DNA of 64,000 nt from Streptomyces subrutilus (lineage in GTDB: Bacteria > Actinomycetota > Actinomycetes > Streptomycetales > Streptomycetaceae), in contig NZ_CP023701.1 in assembly GCF_008704535.1 (NCBI RefSeq), forward strand, positions 2,976,001 to 3,040,000. Reading direction: 5' to 3'. The first letter of the stretch is position 1, and the number at the start of each line of letters is the position of its first letter. The notes below the pieces were generated by a model. The model was not told where the DNA came from and searched no databases. It saw nothing but the letters and a program-made list of their open reading frames with translations. Shown here in pieces: positions 54,183 to 63,082 of the stretch. A program made the translations under genes and the position numbers.

Positions 54183-54188
54183 ACAGTA
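54183..54188 (-). promoter_or_regulatory. -10 box of the leaderless DeoR gene
   Basis: TACTGT on the minus strand ends seven bases before the GTG at 54175. Confidence 0.5.
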
Positions 54189-54350
54189 ACCCCAGCGACC
54201 GTCTGCGTTCAGCTCCTTGCGCCGGAATACCGAAGTTGTCCGTATGGCGGGGCGACGAGTGGTATACGCGGCCCGAGGCGCGGGGGGACCTTGGGCACCA
54301 CCCCGGCGCCCCGCCTCAAAGCCCTTACGGTGCGGGGCGGTTGGGGCGGA

Positions 54351-55790
54351 TCAGACCTCTCCGGCGGCCTTGCGGGTGTGCAGCTGCCGTGCCACTTCGG
54401 CGATCGATCCCGACAGGGAGGGGTACACGGTGAACGCGTTTGCGATCTGCTCGACCGTCAGGTTGTTGTCGACCGCGATCGAGATCGGGTGGATGAGCTC
54501 GCTGGCGCGCGGCGAGACCACCACGCCGCCGACCACGATGCCCGTGCCCGGACGGCAGAACATCTTCACGAAGCCGTCCCGGATGCCCTGCATCTTGGCG
54601 CGCGGGTTGCGCAGCAGCGGCAGCTTCACCACGCGGGCGTCGATCTTCCCCGAGTCCACGTCGGCCTGGGTGTAGCCGACGGTCGCGATCTCCGGGTCGG
54701 TGAAGACGTTCGAGGAGACCGTCTTGAGGTTCAGCGGGGCCACCGCGTCGCCGAGGAAGTGGTACATCGCGATGCGGCCCTGCATGGCGGCCACCGAGGC
54801 CAGCGCGAAGACGCCGGTCACGTCGCCGGCCGCGTAGACGCCCGGCGAGGAGGTGCGCGAGACCTTGTCGGTCCAGATGTGGCCCGAGTCCTTGAGCCGG
54901 ACCCCGGACTCCTCCAGGTTCATGTGCGAGGTGTTGGGGACCGCGCCGACCGCCATCAGGCAGTGCGAGCCGGTCAGCACGCGGCCGTCGGAGAGGGTGA
55001 CCTCGACCCGGTCGCCGACGCGCTTGACGGACTCGGCGCGCGAGCGCCCCACCACGTTCATGCCGCGGCGGCGGAAGACGTCCTCCAGCACGGCGGCCGC
55101 GTCCGGGTCCTCGCCCGGCAGCACCCGGTCGCGCGAGGAGACCAGCGTCACCCGGGAGCCGAGGGCCTGGTACGCACCGGCGAACTCGGCGCCGGTGACG
55201 CCGGAGCCGACCACGATGAGCTCCTCGGGGAGCTCCTCCAGGTCGTAGACCTGGGTCCAGTTCAGGATGCGCTCCCCGTCGGGCATCGCGTCCGGGATCT
55301 CGCGCGGGGTGCCGCCGGTCGCGATCAGGACGGCGTCGGCGGTCAGGATCGTCTCCGTGCCGTCGGCGGCCGTGACGATGACGTCCCGGGTGCCGTCGAT
55401 GCCCTGCGGCCCGCCGAGCTTGCCGCGGCCGCGCACCACGCGGGCACCGGCCCGGGTGACGGAGGCGGTGATGTCGTGGGACTGGGCGAGCGCGAGGCGC
55501 TTGACGCGCCGGTTCACCTTGCCGAGGTCCACGCCGACGACGCGCGCGGCCTGCTCTATGTGCGGGGTGTCGTCCGCGACGACGATGCCGAGCTCCTCGT
55601 ACGACGAGTCGAAGGTCGTCATGACCTCGGCGGTCGCGATGAGGGTCTTCGAGGGGACGCAGTCGGTGAGCACCGACGCCCCGCCCAGACCGTCGCAGTC
55701 GACGACGGTCACCTCCGCGCCGAGCTGCGCCCCCACCAGGGCCGCCTCATAGCCGCCGGGTCCACCGCCGATGATCACGATCCGGGTCAC
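54351..55790 (-). CDS. lpdA: LpdA-like NAD(P)H-quinone reductase
   Basis: 479 residues of the flavoprotein disulfide reductase family. FAD fold at the N-terminus ([14 protein letters not shown]), NAD(P) fold [12 protein letters not shown], and [13 protein letters not shown]. The redox segment is [13 protein letters not shown], keeping only the second cysteine of the usual C-x4-C pair, and the C-terminal H-x4-E dyad of lipoamide dehydrogenases is not evident. These traits match mycobacterial LpdA (a quinone reductase), not the E3 enzyme. GTG start with GAGGTGGA. Confidence 0.85.
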   Translation of the reverse strand: MTRIVIIGGGPGGYEAALVGAQLGAEVTVVDCDGLGGASVLTDCVPSKTLIATAEVMTTFDSSYEELGIVVADDTPHIEQAARVVGVDLGKVNRRVKRLALAQSHDITASVTRAGARVVRGRGKLGGPQGIDGTRDVIVTAADGTETILTADAVLIATGGTPREIPDAMPDGERILNWTQVYDLEELPEELIVVGSGVTGAEFAGAYQALGSRVTLVSSRDRVLPGEDPDAAAVLEDVFRRRGMNVVGRSRAESVKRVGDRVEVTLSDGRVLTGSHCLMAVGAVPNTSHMNLEESGVRLKDSGHIWTDKVSRTSSPGVYAAGDVTGVFALASVAAMQGRIAMYHFLGDAVAPLNLKTVSSNVFTDPEIATVGYTQADVDSGKIDARVVKLPLLRNPRAKMQGIRDGFVKMFCRPGTGIVVGGVVVSPRASELIHPISIAVDNNLTVEQIANAFTVYPSLSGSIAEVARQLHTRKAAGEV

Positions 55791-55949
55791 GAAAAGTCCA
55801 CCTCACGTCTACCCGGTCGGCTGCGCCCCGGCCGGTGTTCCGGGGGGTCTCCCCGGGGGATGCATTCCGTGCCCCATTGTCCCGCACGCATCAAGGTGCT
55901 TCGCGCCCGGTCCCGCCATCCGGGCACGCGGCCACCGCCGCCCCTCCCG

Positions 55950-55955
55950 TACCCT
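55950..55955 (+). promoter_or_regulatory. -10 box of the leaderless cyclotransferase gene
   Basis: TACCCT ends exactly seven bases before the ATG at 55963. Confidence 0.5.
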
Positions 55956-55962
55956 CGACCTC

Positions 55963-56400
55963 ATGTCGCTCTACGCCGCGTACGCCGGCAACCTCGACCC
56001 GCGGCTGATGACGCGCCGCGCCCCCCATTCGCCGCTGCGCGGCACGGGCTGGATCAACGACTGGCGGCTGACCTTCGGCGGCGAGCAGATGGGCTGGGAG
56101 GGCGCGCTGGCCACGGTCGTCGAAGCCCCGCGCCACCAGGTCTTCGTCGCCCTGTACGACATCGCGCCGCTGGACGAGGACTCGATGGACCGGTGGGAGG
56201 GCGTCGGGCTCGACATCTACCGCCGCATGCGGGTGCGCGTGCACACCCTGGACGGCGAGGAGGCCGCCTGGGTGTACGTGCTCAACGGCTACGAGGGCGG
56301 CCTGCCCTCCGCCCGCTACCTGGGCGAGCTCGCCGACGCGGCCGAGTCGGCCGGCGCCCCGCACGACTACGTGATGGAACTGCGCAAGCGCCCCTGCTGA
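55963..56400 (+). CDS. gamma-glutamylcyclotransferase-like protein
   Basis: 145 residues of the GGCT/AIG2 fold: Y-A-A-Y-A-G-N-L-D at the N-terminus (substrate loop, like Y-x-x-Y-G-S-N-L) and [16 protein letters not shown], with the catalytic glutamate region. Such enzymes cyclise gamma-glutamyl amines to 5-oxoproline, but exact substrates of bacterial members are mostly unknown. Leaderless start with TACCCT upstream. Divergent from lpdA. Confidence 0.85.
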   Translation: MSLYAAYAGNLDPRLMTRRAPHSPLRGTGWINDWRLTFGGEQMGWEGALATVVEAPRHQVFVALYDIAPLDEDSMDRWEGVGLDIYRRMRVRVHTLDGEEAAWVYVLNGYEGGLPSARYLGELADAAESAGAPHDYVMELRKRPC

Positions 56401-56533
56401 CGCCGCCTCCCGGCGCCCCGCCCGCAGCCTCCCGGGGCGTGCGCGGAGCCGACCGGCCCGTTCGGCGGAAACGACAAGACAACGATCCGAACACCGTGAG
56501 CTGCGCCATCTACGCGCGTAGGGATCGAGCGGT

Positions 56534-56539
56534 TACGCT
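56534..56539 (+). promoter_or_regulatory. -10 box of the leaderless PNP gene
   Basis: TACGCT ends seven bases before the GTG at 56547. A TACGCGCGTA palindrome sits upstream at 56511-56520, near the -35. Confidence 0.5.
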
Positions 56540-56546
56540 CGTCCGC

Positions 56547-57353
56547 GTGAACGCATCTGTAACCGACCCCTTCGCCGCCGCCGACGCCGCAGCCGCCCGT
56601 CTGCGCGAGCTGACCGGCGCCGAGACCCACGATGTCGCCCTCGTGATGGGCTCCGGCTGGGCCCCCGCCGCAGAGGCGCTGGGCGCCCCCGAGGCCGAAT
56701 TCCCGGTCACCGAGCTCCCCGGCTTCCCGCCCCCCGCCGTCGAGGGCCACGGCGGCAAGATCCGCTCGTACAAGATCGGCGACAAGCGCGCGCTGCTCTT
56801 CCTCGGCCGGACCCACTACTACGAGGGCCGCGGCGTCGCCGCCGTCGCCCACGGCGTCCGCACCGCCGTCGCCGCCGGCTGCAAGACCGTCGTCCTGACC
56901 AACGGCTGCGGCGGCCTGCGCGAGGGCATGAAGCCCGGCCAGCCGGTCCTGATCAGCGACCACCTGAACCTCACCGCCACCTCGCCGATCGTCGGCGCGA
57001 ACTTCGTGGACCTCACCGACCTCTACTCGCCGCGCCTGCGCGCGCTGTGCAAGGAGATCGACGAGACCCTCGAAGAGGGCGTCTACGTGCAGTTCCCCGG
57101 CCCGCACTACGAGACCCCGGCCGAGATCAACATGATCCGCGTCCTGGGCGCCGACCTGGTCGGCATGTCCACCGTGCTGGAGGCCATCGCGGCCCGCGAG
57201 GCCGGCGCCGAGGTCCTCGGCATCTCCCTGGTCACGAACCTGGCGGCGGGCCTGTCCGGCGAGCCGCTCAACCACGAAGAGGTGCTCCAGGCCGGCCGCG
57301 ACTCGGCCGCGCGCATGGGCACGCTGCTGACCCGGGTCCTCGACCGCATCTGA
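56547..57353 (+). CDS. purine nucleoside phosphorylase
   Basis: 268 residues of the trimeric (PNP-I, inosine/guanosine) class. It splits purine nucleosides with phosphate to base and pentose-1-phosphate. Motifs: V-M-G-S-G-W-A-P (phosphate loop), [21 protein letters not shown] and [13 protein letters not shown] start, leaderless. The product pentose-1-phosphate could be handled by the phosphosugar mutase gene 56 bases downstream. Confidence 0.93.
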   Translation: MNASVTDPFAAADAAAARLRELTGAETHDVALVMGSGWAPAAEALGAPEAEFPVTELPGFPPPAVEGHGGKIRSYKIGDKRALLFLGRTHYYEGRGVAAVAHGVRTAVAAGCKTVVLTNGCGGLREGMKPGQPVLISDHLNLTATSPIVGANFVDLTDLYSPRLRALCKEIDETLEEGVYVQFPGPHYETPAEINMIRVLGADLVGMSTVLEAIAAREAGAEVLGISLVTNLAAGLSGEPLNHEEVLQAGRDSAARMGTLLTRVLDRI

Positions 57354-57409
57354 GCGGCCCGAGCGATCGCAGGCGAGGCACCAGAGGTACGAGAGACAAG
57401 GCGGAATCA

Positions 57410-59077
57410 GTGGCGGAAGCAGTGCAGGAACAGGACGACCTGATCACCCGGGCCGAGGCCTGGCTGGCGGAGGACCCGGACCCGGAGACCGCGGCCGAGC
57501 TGCGCGCCCTCCTCGCGTCCGGGGACACCGCGGAGCTCGCGGACCGTTTCTCCGGCACCCTCCAGTTCGGCACCGCCGGACTGCGCGGCGAGCTGGGCGC
57601 GGGCCCGATGCGGATGAACCGCGGCGTGGTCATCCGGGCCGCGGCGGGCCTCGCGGCCTACCTGAAGGCCCAGGGCCACGCGGGCGGCCTGGTCGTCGTC
57701 GGCTACGACGCGCGCTACAAGTCCGCGGACTTCGCCCGCGACACCGCGGCCGTGATGACCGGCGCCGGGCTGCGCGCGGCCGTCCTGCCCCGCCCGCTGC
57801 CGACGCCGGTGCTGGCCTTCGCCATACGGCACCTGGGCGCCGTCGCCGGCGTCGAGGTGACCGCGAGCCACAACCCGCCCCGGGACAACGGCTACAAGGT
57901 CTACCTCGGCGACGGCTCGCAGATCGTCTCCCCGGCGGACACCGGGATCGCGGCGGAGATCGCGGCCGTGGCCTCCCTCGCCTCCGTCCCCCGCCCGGAG
58001 TCCGGCTGGGAGGACCTCGGCGACGAGGTCCTGGCGGCCTACCTGGCGCGTACGGACGCCGTCCTGACCCCCGGGTCCCCCCGGAGCGTACGGACCGTCT
58101 ACACGGCCATGCACGGCGTCGGCAAGGACGTCGTGACGGCGGCCTTCGCCCGGCACGGCTTCCCCGAGCCGGTCCTGGTCGCCGAGCAGGCCGAGCCCGA
58201 CCCGGCCTTCCCGACCGTGGCCTTCCCCAACCCGGAGGAGCCCGGCGCCATGGACCTGGCCTTCGCGAAGGCCGCCGAGGTCCGCCCCGACATCGTGATC
58301 GCCAACGACCCGGACGCCGACCGCTGCGCGGTGGCCGTCCCGGACGCCTCCGCCGCGGCGGGCTGGCGGATGCTGCGCGGCGACGAGGTCGGCGCGCTGC
58401 TGGCCGCCCACCTGGTGGCCAAGGGCGCGACGGGCGTCTTCGCCGAGTCCATCGTCTCCTCCAGCCTCCTGGGCCGGATCGCGGAGGCGGCGGGCGTCGG
58501 CTACGAGGAGACCCTGACGGGCTTCAAGTGGATCGCCCGCGTCGAGGGCCTGCGCTACGGCTACGAGGAGGCGCTCGGCTACTGCGTGGACCCCGAGGGG
58601 GTCCGCGACAAGGACGGCGTGACGGCGGCGCTGCTGGTCGCCGAGCTGGCCTCGGAGCTGAAGGAGCAGGGCCGCGGCCTGACCGACCTGCTGGACGACC
58701 TGGCGCTGGCCCACGGGCTGCACGCCACCGACCAGCTGTCGGTCCGCGTCTCGGACCTGTCGGTGATCGCCTCGGCGATGGCCGCCCTGCGGGCCGAGCC
58801 GCCGGTGTCGCTGGCTGGGCTGCGGGTCGTCTCGGCGGAGGACCTGGCGCAGGGCACGGACGCCCTCCCGCCCACCGACGGCCTGCGCTACCACCTGGAC
58901 GGCGCCCACCAGGCCCGCGTGATCGTCCGCCCGTCCGGCACCGAGCCCAAGCTGAAGTGCTACCTGGAGGTGGTGGTCCCGGTGGCGGGCGCCGCCGACC
59001 TCGCCCCGGCCCGCGGCCGCGGCCAGGAGGTCCTGGACGCGATCAAGAAGGACCTGTCGGCCGCGGCCGGCATCTGA
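57410..59077 (+). CDS. phosphomannomutase/phosphopentomutase-like phosphosugar mutase
   Basis: 555 residues, the long PgcA/PGM2-like form. Active-site serine loop T-A-S-H-N-P-P-R-D-N-G-Y-K, metal site D-P-D-A-D-R-C-A-V, sugar-binding G-Y-C-V-D-P and phosphate-binding R-P-S-G-T-E-P-K. Family members interconvert hexose- or pentose-1- and 5/6-phosphates. Its place after a purine nucleoside phosphorylase suggests ribose-1-phosphate as a substrate. GTG start at 57410. It ends before a perfect hairpin. Confidence 0.88.
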   Translation: MAEAVQEQDDLITRAEAWLAEDPDPETAAELRALLASGDTAELADRFSGTLQFGTAGLRGELGAGPMRMNRGVVIRAAAGLAAYLKAQGHAGGLVVVGYDARYKSADFARDTAAVMTGAGLRAAVLPRPLPTPVLAFAIRHLGAVAGVEVTASHNPPRDNGYKVYLGDGSQIVSPADTGIAAEIAAVASLASVPRPESGWEDLGDEVLAAYLARTDAVLTPGSPRSVRTVYTAMHGVGKDVVTAAFARHGFPEPVLVAEQAEPDPAFPTVAFPNPEEPGAMDLAFAKAAEVRPDIVIANDPDADRCAVAVPDASAAAGWRMLRGDEVGALLAAHLVAKGATGVFAESIVSSSLLGRIAEAAGVGYEETLTGFKWIARVEGLRYGYEEALGYCVDPEGVRDKDGVTAALLVAELASELKEQGRGLTDLLDDLALAHGLHATDQLSVRVSDLSVIASAMAALRAEPPVSLAGLRVVSAEDLAQGTDALPPTDGLRYHLDGAHQARVIVRPSGTEPKLKCYLEVVVPVAGAADLAPARGRGQEVLDAIKKDLSAAAGI

Positions 59078-59147
59078 CCCTTCCGGCGCCACCCCCGCGT
59101 CCCGGCCCGCCGGCCCGTCCGGCCCGGCCCGGCCGGGACCCCGCCAC

Positions 59148-59183
59148 CGACGGCCCCCCGAGCTCCGGCCCGGGGGGCCGTCG
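59148..59183. terminator. 13-bp perfect hairpin terminator
   Basis: CGACGGCCCCCCG (59148-59160) pairs with 59171-59183 around a ten-base loop, between the converging mutase and lipoprotein genes. Confidence 0.82.
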
Positions 59184-59219
59184 GCGTGCGGGGGCCGCGG
59201 GCCCGCCTCGCGCCCCCGC

Positions 59220-59891
59220 TCAGGAGCGGGACGGCGAGGGGGCCGGGGTCGCCGAGGGGCGGACCAGTTCGCCCAGGGTCGGGACCGACTCCGGGCGCGA
59301 GCGCACGGCGTCCGTGCACTCCCAGGCCCGCGGCGGGTCGGCGTCCGGGCCGCCCAGCACCACCGGGCCGGGGCCCGCGGAGACGGCCTCGCTGCCCGCG
59401 AGCGTGCACACGATCTGCGACAGGGCCACCGGCGGCAGGTCCTCCGGCTTGCGGCTCAGGCGCACCGCCCCCGCCGGGTCGCCGGGGCGCGGCGCGCCCG
59501 CGGTCAGCCCGGCCGGAACGCCCGTGCTGAAGCCGGCGTCCCGCTCCTCCCCGGCTGGCGCCTTCTGCAGGGCCTCCAGCAGCGCCTGCGCGACCAGGGC
59601 GACGGGATCGCGCAGGGCCCGCTTCTCGGGGACGGGGACCAGCCGCTCGACCCCCACCAGCTGCGATCCGCAGACCAGTTCCACGGTGGCCCTGAAGCCC
59701 TGGACCCCGCTCTGCGCCGGCTGGTCCGGGGTGTCGCACGACACCCGCGAGGGCGCCGGGCCCACGTCGACGGGCACCGTCGTCGCCCGGATGCCGCACC
59801 CGGACACCAGCAGCACCGCCAGGCACGGCAGCACCGCCAGCGCGGCCCGGTGCGTCCGGTGCGCCCGGTGTCGGGGCCTACGCGTCGCCAT
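59220..59891 (-). CDS. lipoprotein of the afsQ operon
   Basis: 223 residues with a clear lipobox (A-V-L-L-V-S-G-C-G) after a hydrophobic signal. The mature part has paired cysteines (S-R-V-S-C-D-T, L-V-C-G-S-Q, Q-I-V-C-T, A-W-E-C-T) and probably folds outside the membrane. Its start overlaps the end of afsQ2 by 14 bases, so it belongs to the afsQ1-afsQ2 operon, as in S. coelicolor. It may sense envelope state for AfsQ2, which is inference. Confidence 0.88.
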   Translation of the reverse strand: MATRRPRHRAHRTHRAALAVLPCLAVLLVSGCGIRATTVPVDVGPAPSRVSCDTPDQPAQSGVQGFRATVELVCGSQLVGVERLVPVPEKRALRDPVALVAQALLEALQKAPAGEERDAGFSTGVPAGLTAGAPRPGDPAGAVRLSRKPEDLPPVALSQIVCTLAGSEAVSAGPGPVVLGGPDADPPRAWECTDAVRSRPESVPTLGELVRPSATPAPSPSRS

Positions 59892-61359
59892 CCTCGATCA
59901 CCCTCCCCACGTCCACCGGCAGCCGCAGCGTGAACAGCGCGCCGCCGTCGGCCCCGTTGGCGGCGGTGATGTCACCGCCGTGGATGTGCGCGTTCTCCAT
60001 CGCGATCGACAGGCCCAGGCCGCTGCCGTCGGACTTGGGCCGGGAGGCGCTCGCCTTGTAGAAGCGGTCGAAGACGTGCGGGAGCACCTCCTGCGGGATG
60101 CCGGGCCCGTTGTCGCGGACCACGATCACCAGCCACTCGCCGTCCACGGAGACCGAGACCCGCACCGGCGAGCCGCCGTGCTTGAGCGCGTTGCCGATCA
60201 GGTTCGCCAGGATCACGTCCAGGCGGCGCGGGTCGAGGCGCGCCACGATCCCGCGCTCCGCGTCGAGTTCGACCGCGTCGAGCCAGGCCCGGGCGTCGAT
60301 GCAGGCGGTGACCTGGTCGGCGACGTTCACGTCGTCCAGCACCAGACGGGCCGTGCCCGCGTCGAAGCGGGTGACCTCCATGAGGTTCTCCACCAGGTCG
60401 TTGAGCCGCCGCGTCTCGCTGACGACCAGCGCCACCGCCGGTGCGATCATCGGGTCGAGGTCGTCGACCTCCTCCTCCAGCACCTCGGCCACCGCCGTCA
60501 GCGCGGTCAGCGGCGTGCGCAGCTCGTGCGACATGTCCGCGACGAAGCGACGGCTGGACTCCTCCCGCGCGCTCATGTCGGCGACCTTCTTCTCCAGCGC
60601 CTCGGCCGTCTTGTTGAACGTGTGCGACAGGTCGGCGAGTTCGTCCGTGCCCGACACCGCGAGCCGGTGGTCGAGCTCGCCCTCGCCGAGCCGCCGCGCC
60701 GCCTCGCCCAGCCGCTGCACGGGCCGGAGCACCGTGCGGGCCGCGGCCTGCGCCAGCAGCGCGGACCCGAGCAGCGCGAGCCCGGTCGCGATGGTCAGCG
60801 ACCAGCCCAGCGCGTTCAGGTCGTCGCGCTCCTGCGCCAGCGACTTGTACATGTAGCCCGTCGGCCCGCCGCCCACGATCCGCGTCCCGCCGACCAGGTA
60901 CGGATTGCCGTGCGGCTTCGTCCGCTGCCAGTACACGTGGTACTCGGAGTCGTTGGCGGAGGTCGTCTTCTGCCGGTCGTCCACCGCGTGCTGGAGGGAC
61001 TGCGGTACGTCGTGCAGCCCGAAGGCGTCGGGCCCCGCGGCGCCGAAGACCCGGCCGTCCTTGCCGTCGCGCACCAGCAGCACGCTGTAGCCGGGGCTGC
61101 TGCCCGCCATCAGCTCGGCGGTGCGCTGCATCTCCTGCGCCGTCGGGTCCGTGGGCAGCGCGGCGGCACGGTTCTGCATCTCCTGCCGGAAGTCGCCGAG
61201 GGCGGCGTCCTGGGTGCGGGTGAGCACGGCCTCGCGGTTGAGCCAGTACGCGATGCCCGACGCGGAGACGGCGGCGGTCAGCGCGACCAGCGCGAAGACG
61301 ACGATGAGTCGCAGCCGCAGGCTGGTCCAGCGCCGGCCCGCGAGCAGCGACGGGATCAC
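59878..61359 (-). CDS. afsQ2: sensor histidine kinase AfsQ2
   Basis: 493 residues from GTG 61359, overlapping the afsQ1 stop by four bases (GTGA). Two membrane helices (L-R-L-I-V-V-F-A-L-V-A-L-T-A-A-V and G-W-S-L-T-I-A-T-G-L-A-L-L-G-S) flank an extracytoplasmic sensor. HAMP domain, then the dimerisation box F-V-A-D-M-S-H-E-L-R-T-P-L-T-A-L with the phospho-histidine, and the ATPase boxes N-L-I-G-N-A-L-K-H-G, D-N-G-P-G-I-P and G-S-G-L-G-L-S-I-A. It phosphorylates AfsQ1; in S. coelicolor the pair controls antibiotic production on glutamate-containing medium. Confidence 0.95.
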   Translation of the reverse strand: MIPSLLAGRRWTSLRLRLIVVFALVALTAAVSASGIAYWLNREAVLTRTQDAALGDFRQEMQNRAAALPTDPTAQEMQRTAELMAGSSPGYSVLLVRDGKDGRVFGAAGPDAFGLHDVPQSLQHAVDDRQKTTSANDSEYHVYWQRTKPHGNPYLVGGTRIVGGGPTGYMYKSLAQERDDLNALGWSLTIATGLALLGSALLAQAAARTVLRPVQRLGEAARRLGEGELDHRLAVSGTDELADLSHTFNKTAEALEKKVADMSAREESSRRFVADMSHELRTPLTALTAVAEVLEEEVDDLDPMIAPAVALVVSETRRLNDLVENLMEVTRFDAGTARLVLDDVNVADQVTACIDARAWLDAVELDAERGIVARLDPRRLDVILANLIGNALKHGGSPVRVSVSVDGEWLVIVVRDNGPGIPQEVLPHVFDRFYKASASRPKSDGSGLGLSIAMENAHIHGGDITAANGADGGALFTLRLPVDVGRVIEDGDA

Positions 61360-62033
61360 AGGGGGGAGTCCAGGCGGTAGCCGACGCCCCGGACGGTGCG
61401 GATCAGGGTGGGCGAGGACGGGACGTCCTCCACCTTGGCCCGCAGCCGCTGCACGCAGGCGTCGACGAGCCGGGAGTCGCCGAGGTAGTCGTGCTCCCAG
61501 ACCAGGCGCAGCAACTGCTGGCGGGAGAGGGCCTGGCCGGGCCGGCGGCTCAGTTCGAGGAGCAGCCGCAGCTCGGTCGGGGTCAGCTGGAGGTCCTCGC
61601 CGTTCTTCGTGACCGTCATGGCGGCGCGGTCGATGACCAGCGTGCCGAAGGCGGCCGAGTCGCTGGACTCGCGCTCGCCGCGGCGCAGCACGGCCCGGAT
61701 GCGGGCGTCGAGGACCCGGCCCTGGACGGGCTTGACCACGTAGTCGTCGGCACCGGACTCCAGGCCGACGACCACGTCGATGTCGTCGTTGCGCGCGGTG
61801 AGCAGGATGATCGGCAACTGGTCGGTGCGGCGGATGCGGCGGCACACTTCGAAGCCGTCGATCCCGGGCAGCATCACGTCCAGCACGATCAGGTCGGGCC
61901 GCTGCTCGCGCAGCAGTTTCAGGCCGTCCTCGCCCGTCGCCGCGGTGGCCACTCGGTGGCCCTGGCGTGACAGGGAGAGTTCGAGGGCCGTGCGGATGGC
62001 GTCGTCGTCCTCGATCAGCAACAGGAAAGGCAC
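61356..62033 (-). CDS. afsQ1: response regulator AfsQ1
   Basis: 225 residues from GTG 62033, the length of S. coelicolor AfsQ1; an in-frame ATG at 62051 would add six residues. Receiver domain with acidic pocket E-D-D-D, phospho-Asp in L-I-V-L-D-V-M-L-P-G and K in V-V-K-P-V-Q-G-R. OmpR-type winged helix at the C-terminus (L-T-P-T-E-L-R-L-L-L-E-L-S-R-R-P-G, T-V-R-G-V-G-Y-R-L). It activates sigQ and antibiotic cluster regulators and overlaps with GlnR nitrogen control. A matching DNA box lies at 62105. Confidence 0.96.
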   Translation of the reverse strand: MPFLLLIEDDDAIRTALELSLSRQGHRVATAATGEDGLKLLREQRPDLIVLDVMLPGIDGFEVCRRIRRTDQLPIILLTARNDDIDVVVGLESGADDYVVKPVQGRVLDARIRAVLRRGERESSDSAAFGTLVIDRAAMTVTKNGEDLQLTPTELRLLLELSRRPGQALSRQQLLRLVWEHDYLGDSRLVDACVQRLRAKVEDVPSSPTLIRTVRGVGYRLDSPL

Positions 62034-62104
62034 GGCCTCATTCTGTCCCATGCTCCGTCGGTAGTTCGACCGCCGGGGCTCACGGAATCGCGGTGCGGGC
62101 GGCT

Positions 62105-62120
62105 GTGACAGGCCTGTGAC
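62105..62120. promoter_or_regulatory. AfsQ1-type binding box GTGAC-N6-GTGAC
   Basis: GTGAC at 62105-62109 and again at 62116-62120, separated by six bases. This exactly fits the GTnAC-N6-GTnAC consensus reported for AfsQ1 in S. coelicolor. It lies between divergent afsQ1 and sigQ, so both autoregulation and sigQ activation are expected. Confidence 0.75.
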
Positions 62121-62212
62121 AGTCGAAGGACACCCCGGTTATGTCGGCCCGGCAGGCTTCACTCATCGAACGGAGCACGGACCCAGGCAGACTCCACGAC
62201 GGGGGGCGCGAG

Positions 62213-62920
62213 ATGAACACGCTGCACAGCACCACGAAGAGCACGGTCGTCACGCGGCTGCACGATGTGAACCGTCGGGTGGGTGTCCGTACGGTCGCGG
62301 TCCCCCGGACCCGGCCGGCGCACGTGACGGCCATCGACGCGAACACCTACCGGTCCTCGGCGGTCGCCCCGGCGCTGCCGGCGGCTCCGTCCAGCGCCTC
62401 GGAGGCGGAGTTCACGGCGTACGTCCGGGAGCGGCGCGCCGCCCTGTACGCGACGGCCTTCCACCTCACCGGCGACCGGCACGAGGCCGAGGACCTGCTG
62501 CAGAGCGCGCTGTTCTCCACGTACCGCGCCTGGGACCGGATCAGCGACAAGGCGGCCGTCGGCGGCTACCTGCGGCGCACGATGACGAACCTGCACATCA
62601 GCGCGTGGCGGCGGCGCAAGCTCAGCGAGTACCCGACGGAGGAGCTGCCGGAGACGGCCTCGGACACGGACGCGATGCGCGGCACCGAGCTGCGCGCGGT
62701 CCTGTGGCAGGCGCTGTCCCGGATCCCGGAGCCGCAGCGCACGATGCTGGTGCTGCGGTACTACGAGGGCCGTACGGACCCGGAGATCGCGGAGATCCTC
62801 GGGATCAGCGTCGGCACGGTGAAGTCGAGCATCTGGCGCTCGCTGCGGCGGATGCGCGACGACGAGGCGCTGAGCTTCGGCACCGACGAGGCCGAGTCCT
62901 TCGAGGAGCTGGTGGCGTAA
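62213..62920 (+). CDS. sigQ: SigE-family RNA polymerase sigma factor SigQ
   Basis: 235 residues from ATG 62213 (GGGGGGCG upstream); an ATG at 62141 is possible but would overlap control DNA. A Ser/Thr-rich N-terminal tail of about 65 residues precedes region 2 (Y-V-R-E-R-R-A-A-L-Y-A-T-A-F-H-L-T-G-D-R-H-E-A-E-D) and region 4 (L-S-R-I-P-E-P-Q-R-T-M-L-V-L-R-Y-Y-E-G, I-S-V-G-T-V-K-S-S). ECF sigma factor divergent from afsQ1; in S. coelicolor it is an AfsQ1 target that dampens antibiotic synthesis. Confidence 0.94.
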   Translation: MNTLHSTTKSTVVTRLHDVNRRVGVRTVAVPRTRPAHVTAIDANTYRSSAVAPALPAAPSSASEAEFTAYVRERRAALYATAFHLTGDRHEAEDLLQSALFSTYRAWDRISDKAAVGGYLRRTMTNLHISAWRRRKLSEYPTEELPETASDTDAMRGTELRAVLWQALSRIPEPQRTMLVLRYYEGRTDPEIAEILGISVGTVKSSIWRSLRRMRDDEALSFGTDEAESFEELVA

Positions 62921-62987
62921 CGCGCCGCCCACGAACCATCGGGCCGGGGGGCCCGTCCTACGGGGGTGGGACGGGGGTCACGGGGGG

Positions 62988-63033
62988 AAAAGGCGGGATC
63001 ATGCGGCCGGGGGTCCGCACGGTCCCGCCTTTT
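62988..63033. terminator. terminator between sigQ and the kinase gene
   Basis: AAAAGGCGGGATC (62988-63000) pairs with GGTCCCGCCTTTT (63021-63033) with one wobble pair; an inner GCGG/CCGC stem extends the helix. The A/T tracts at its base give a classic intrinsic terminator in both directions. Confidence 0.88.
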
Positions 63034-63082
63034 CGCGTGCCCCGGTCCGGCGCCCCCGGGCGTACCGTGCGCGGCGTGGGCG

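Noticed and set aside
54351-55790. Dihydrolipoamide dehydrogenase (E3)
   Set aside because: The C-x4-C pair is incomplete and no 2-oxoacid dehydrogenase genes are nearby.
59220-62920. Antibiotic biosynthetic cluster regulator locus
   Set aside because: The afsQ system is a pleiotropic core locus; no biosynthetic genes lie beside it.
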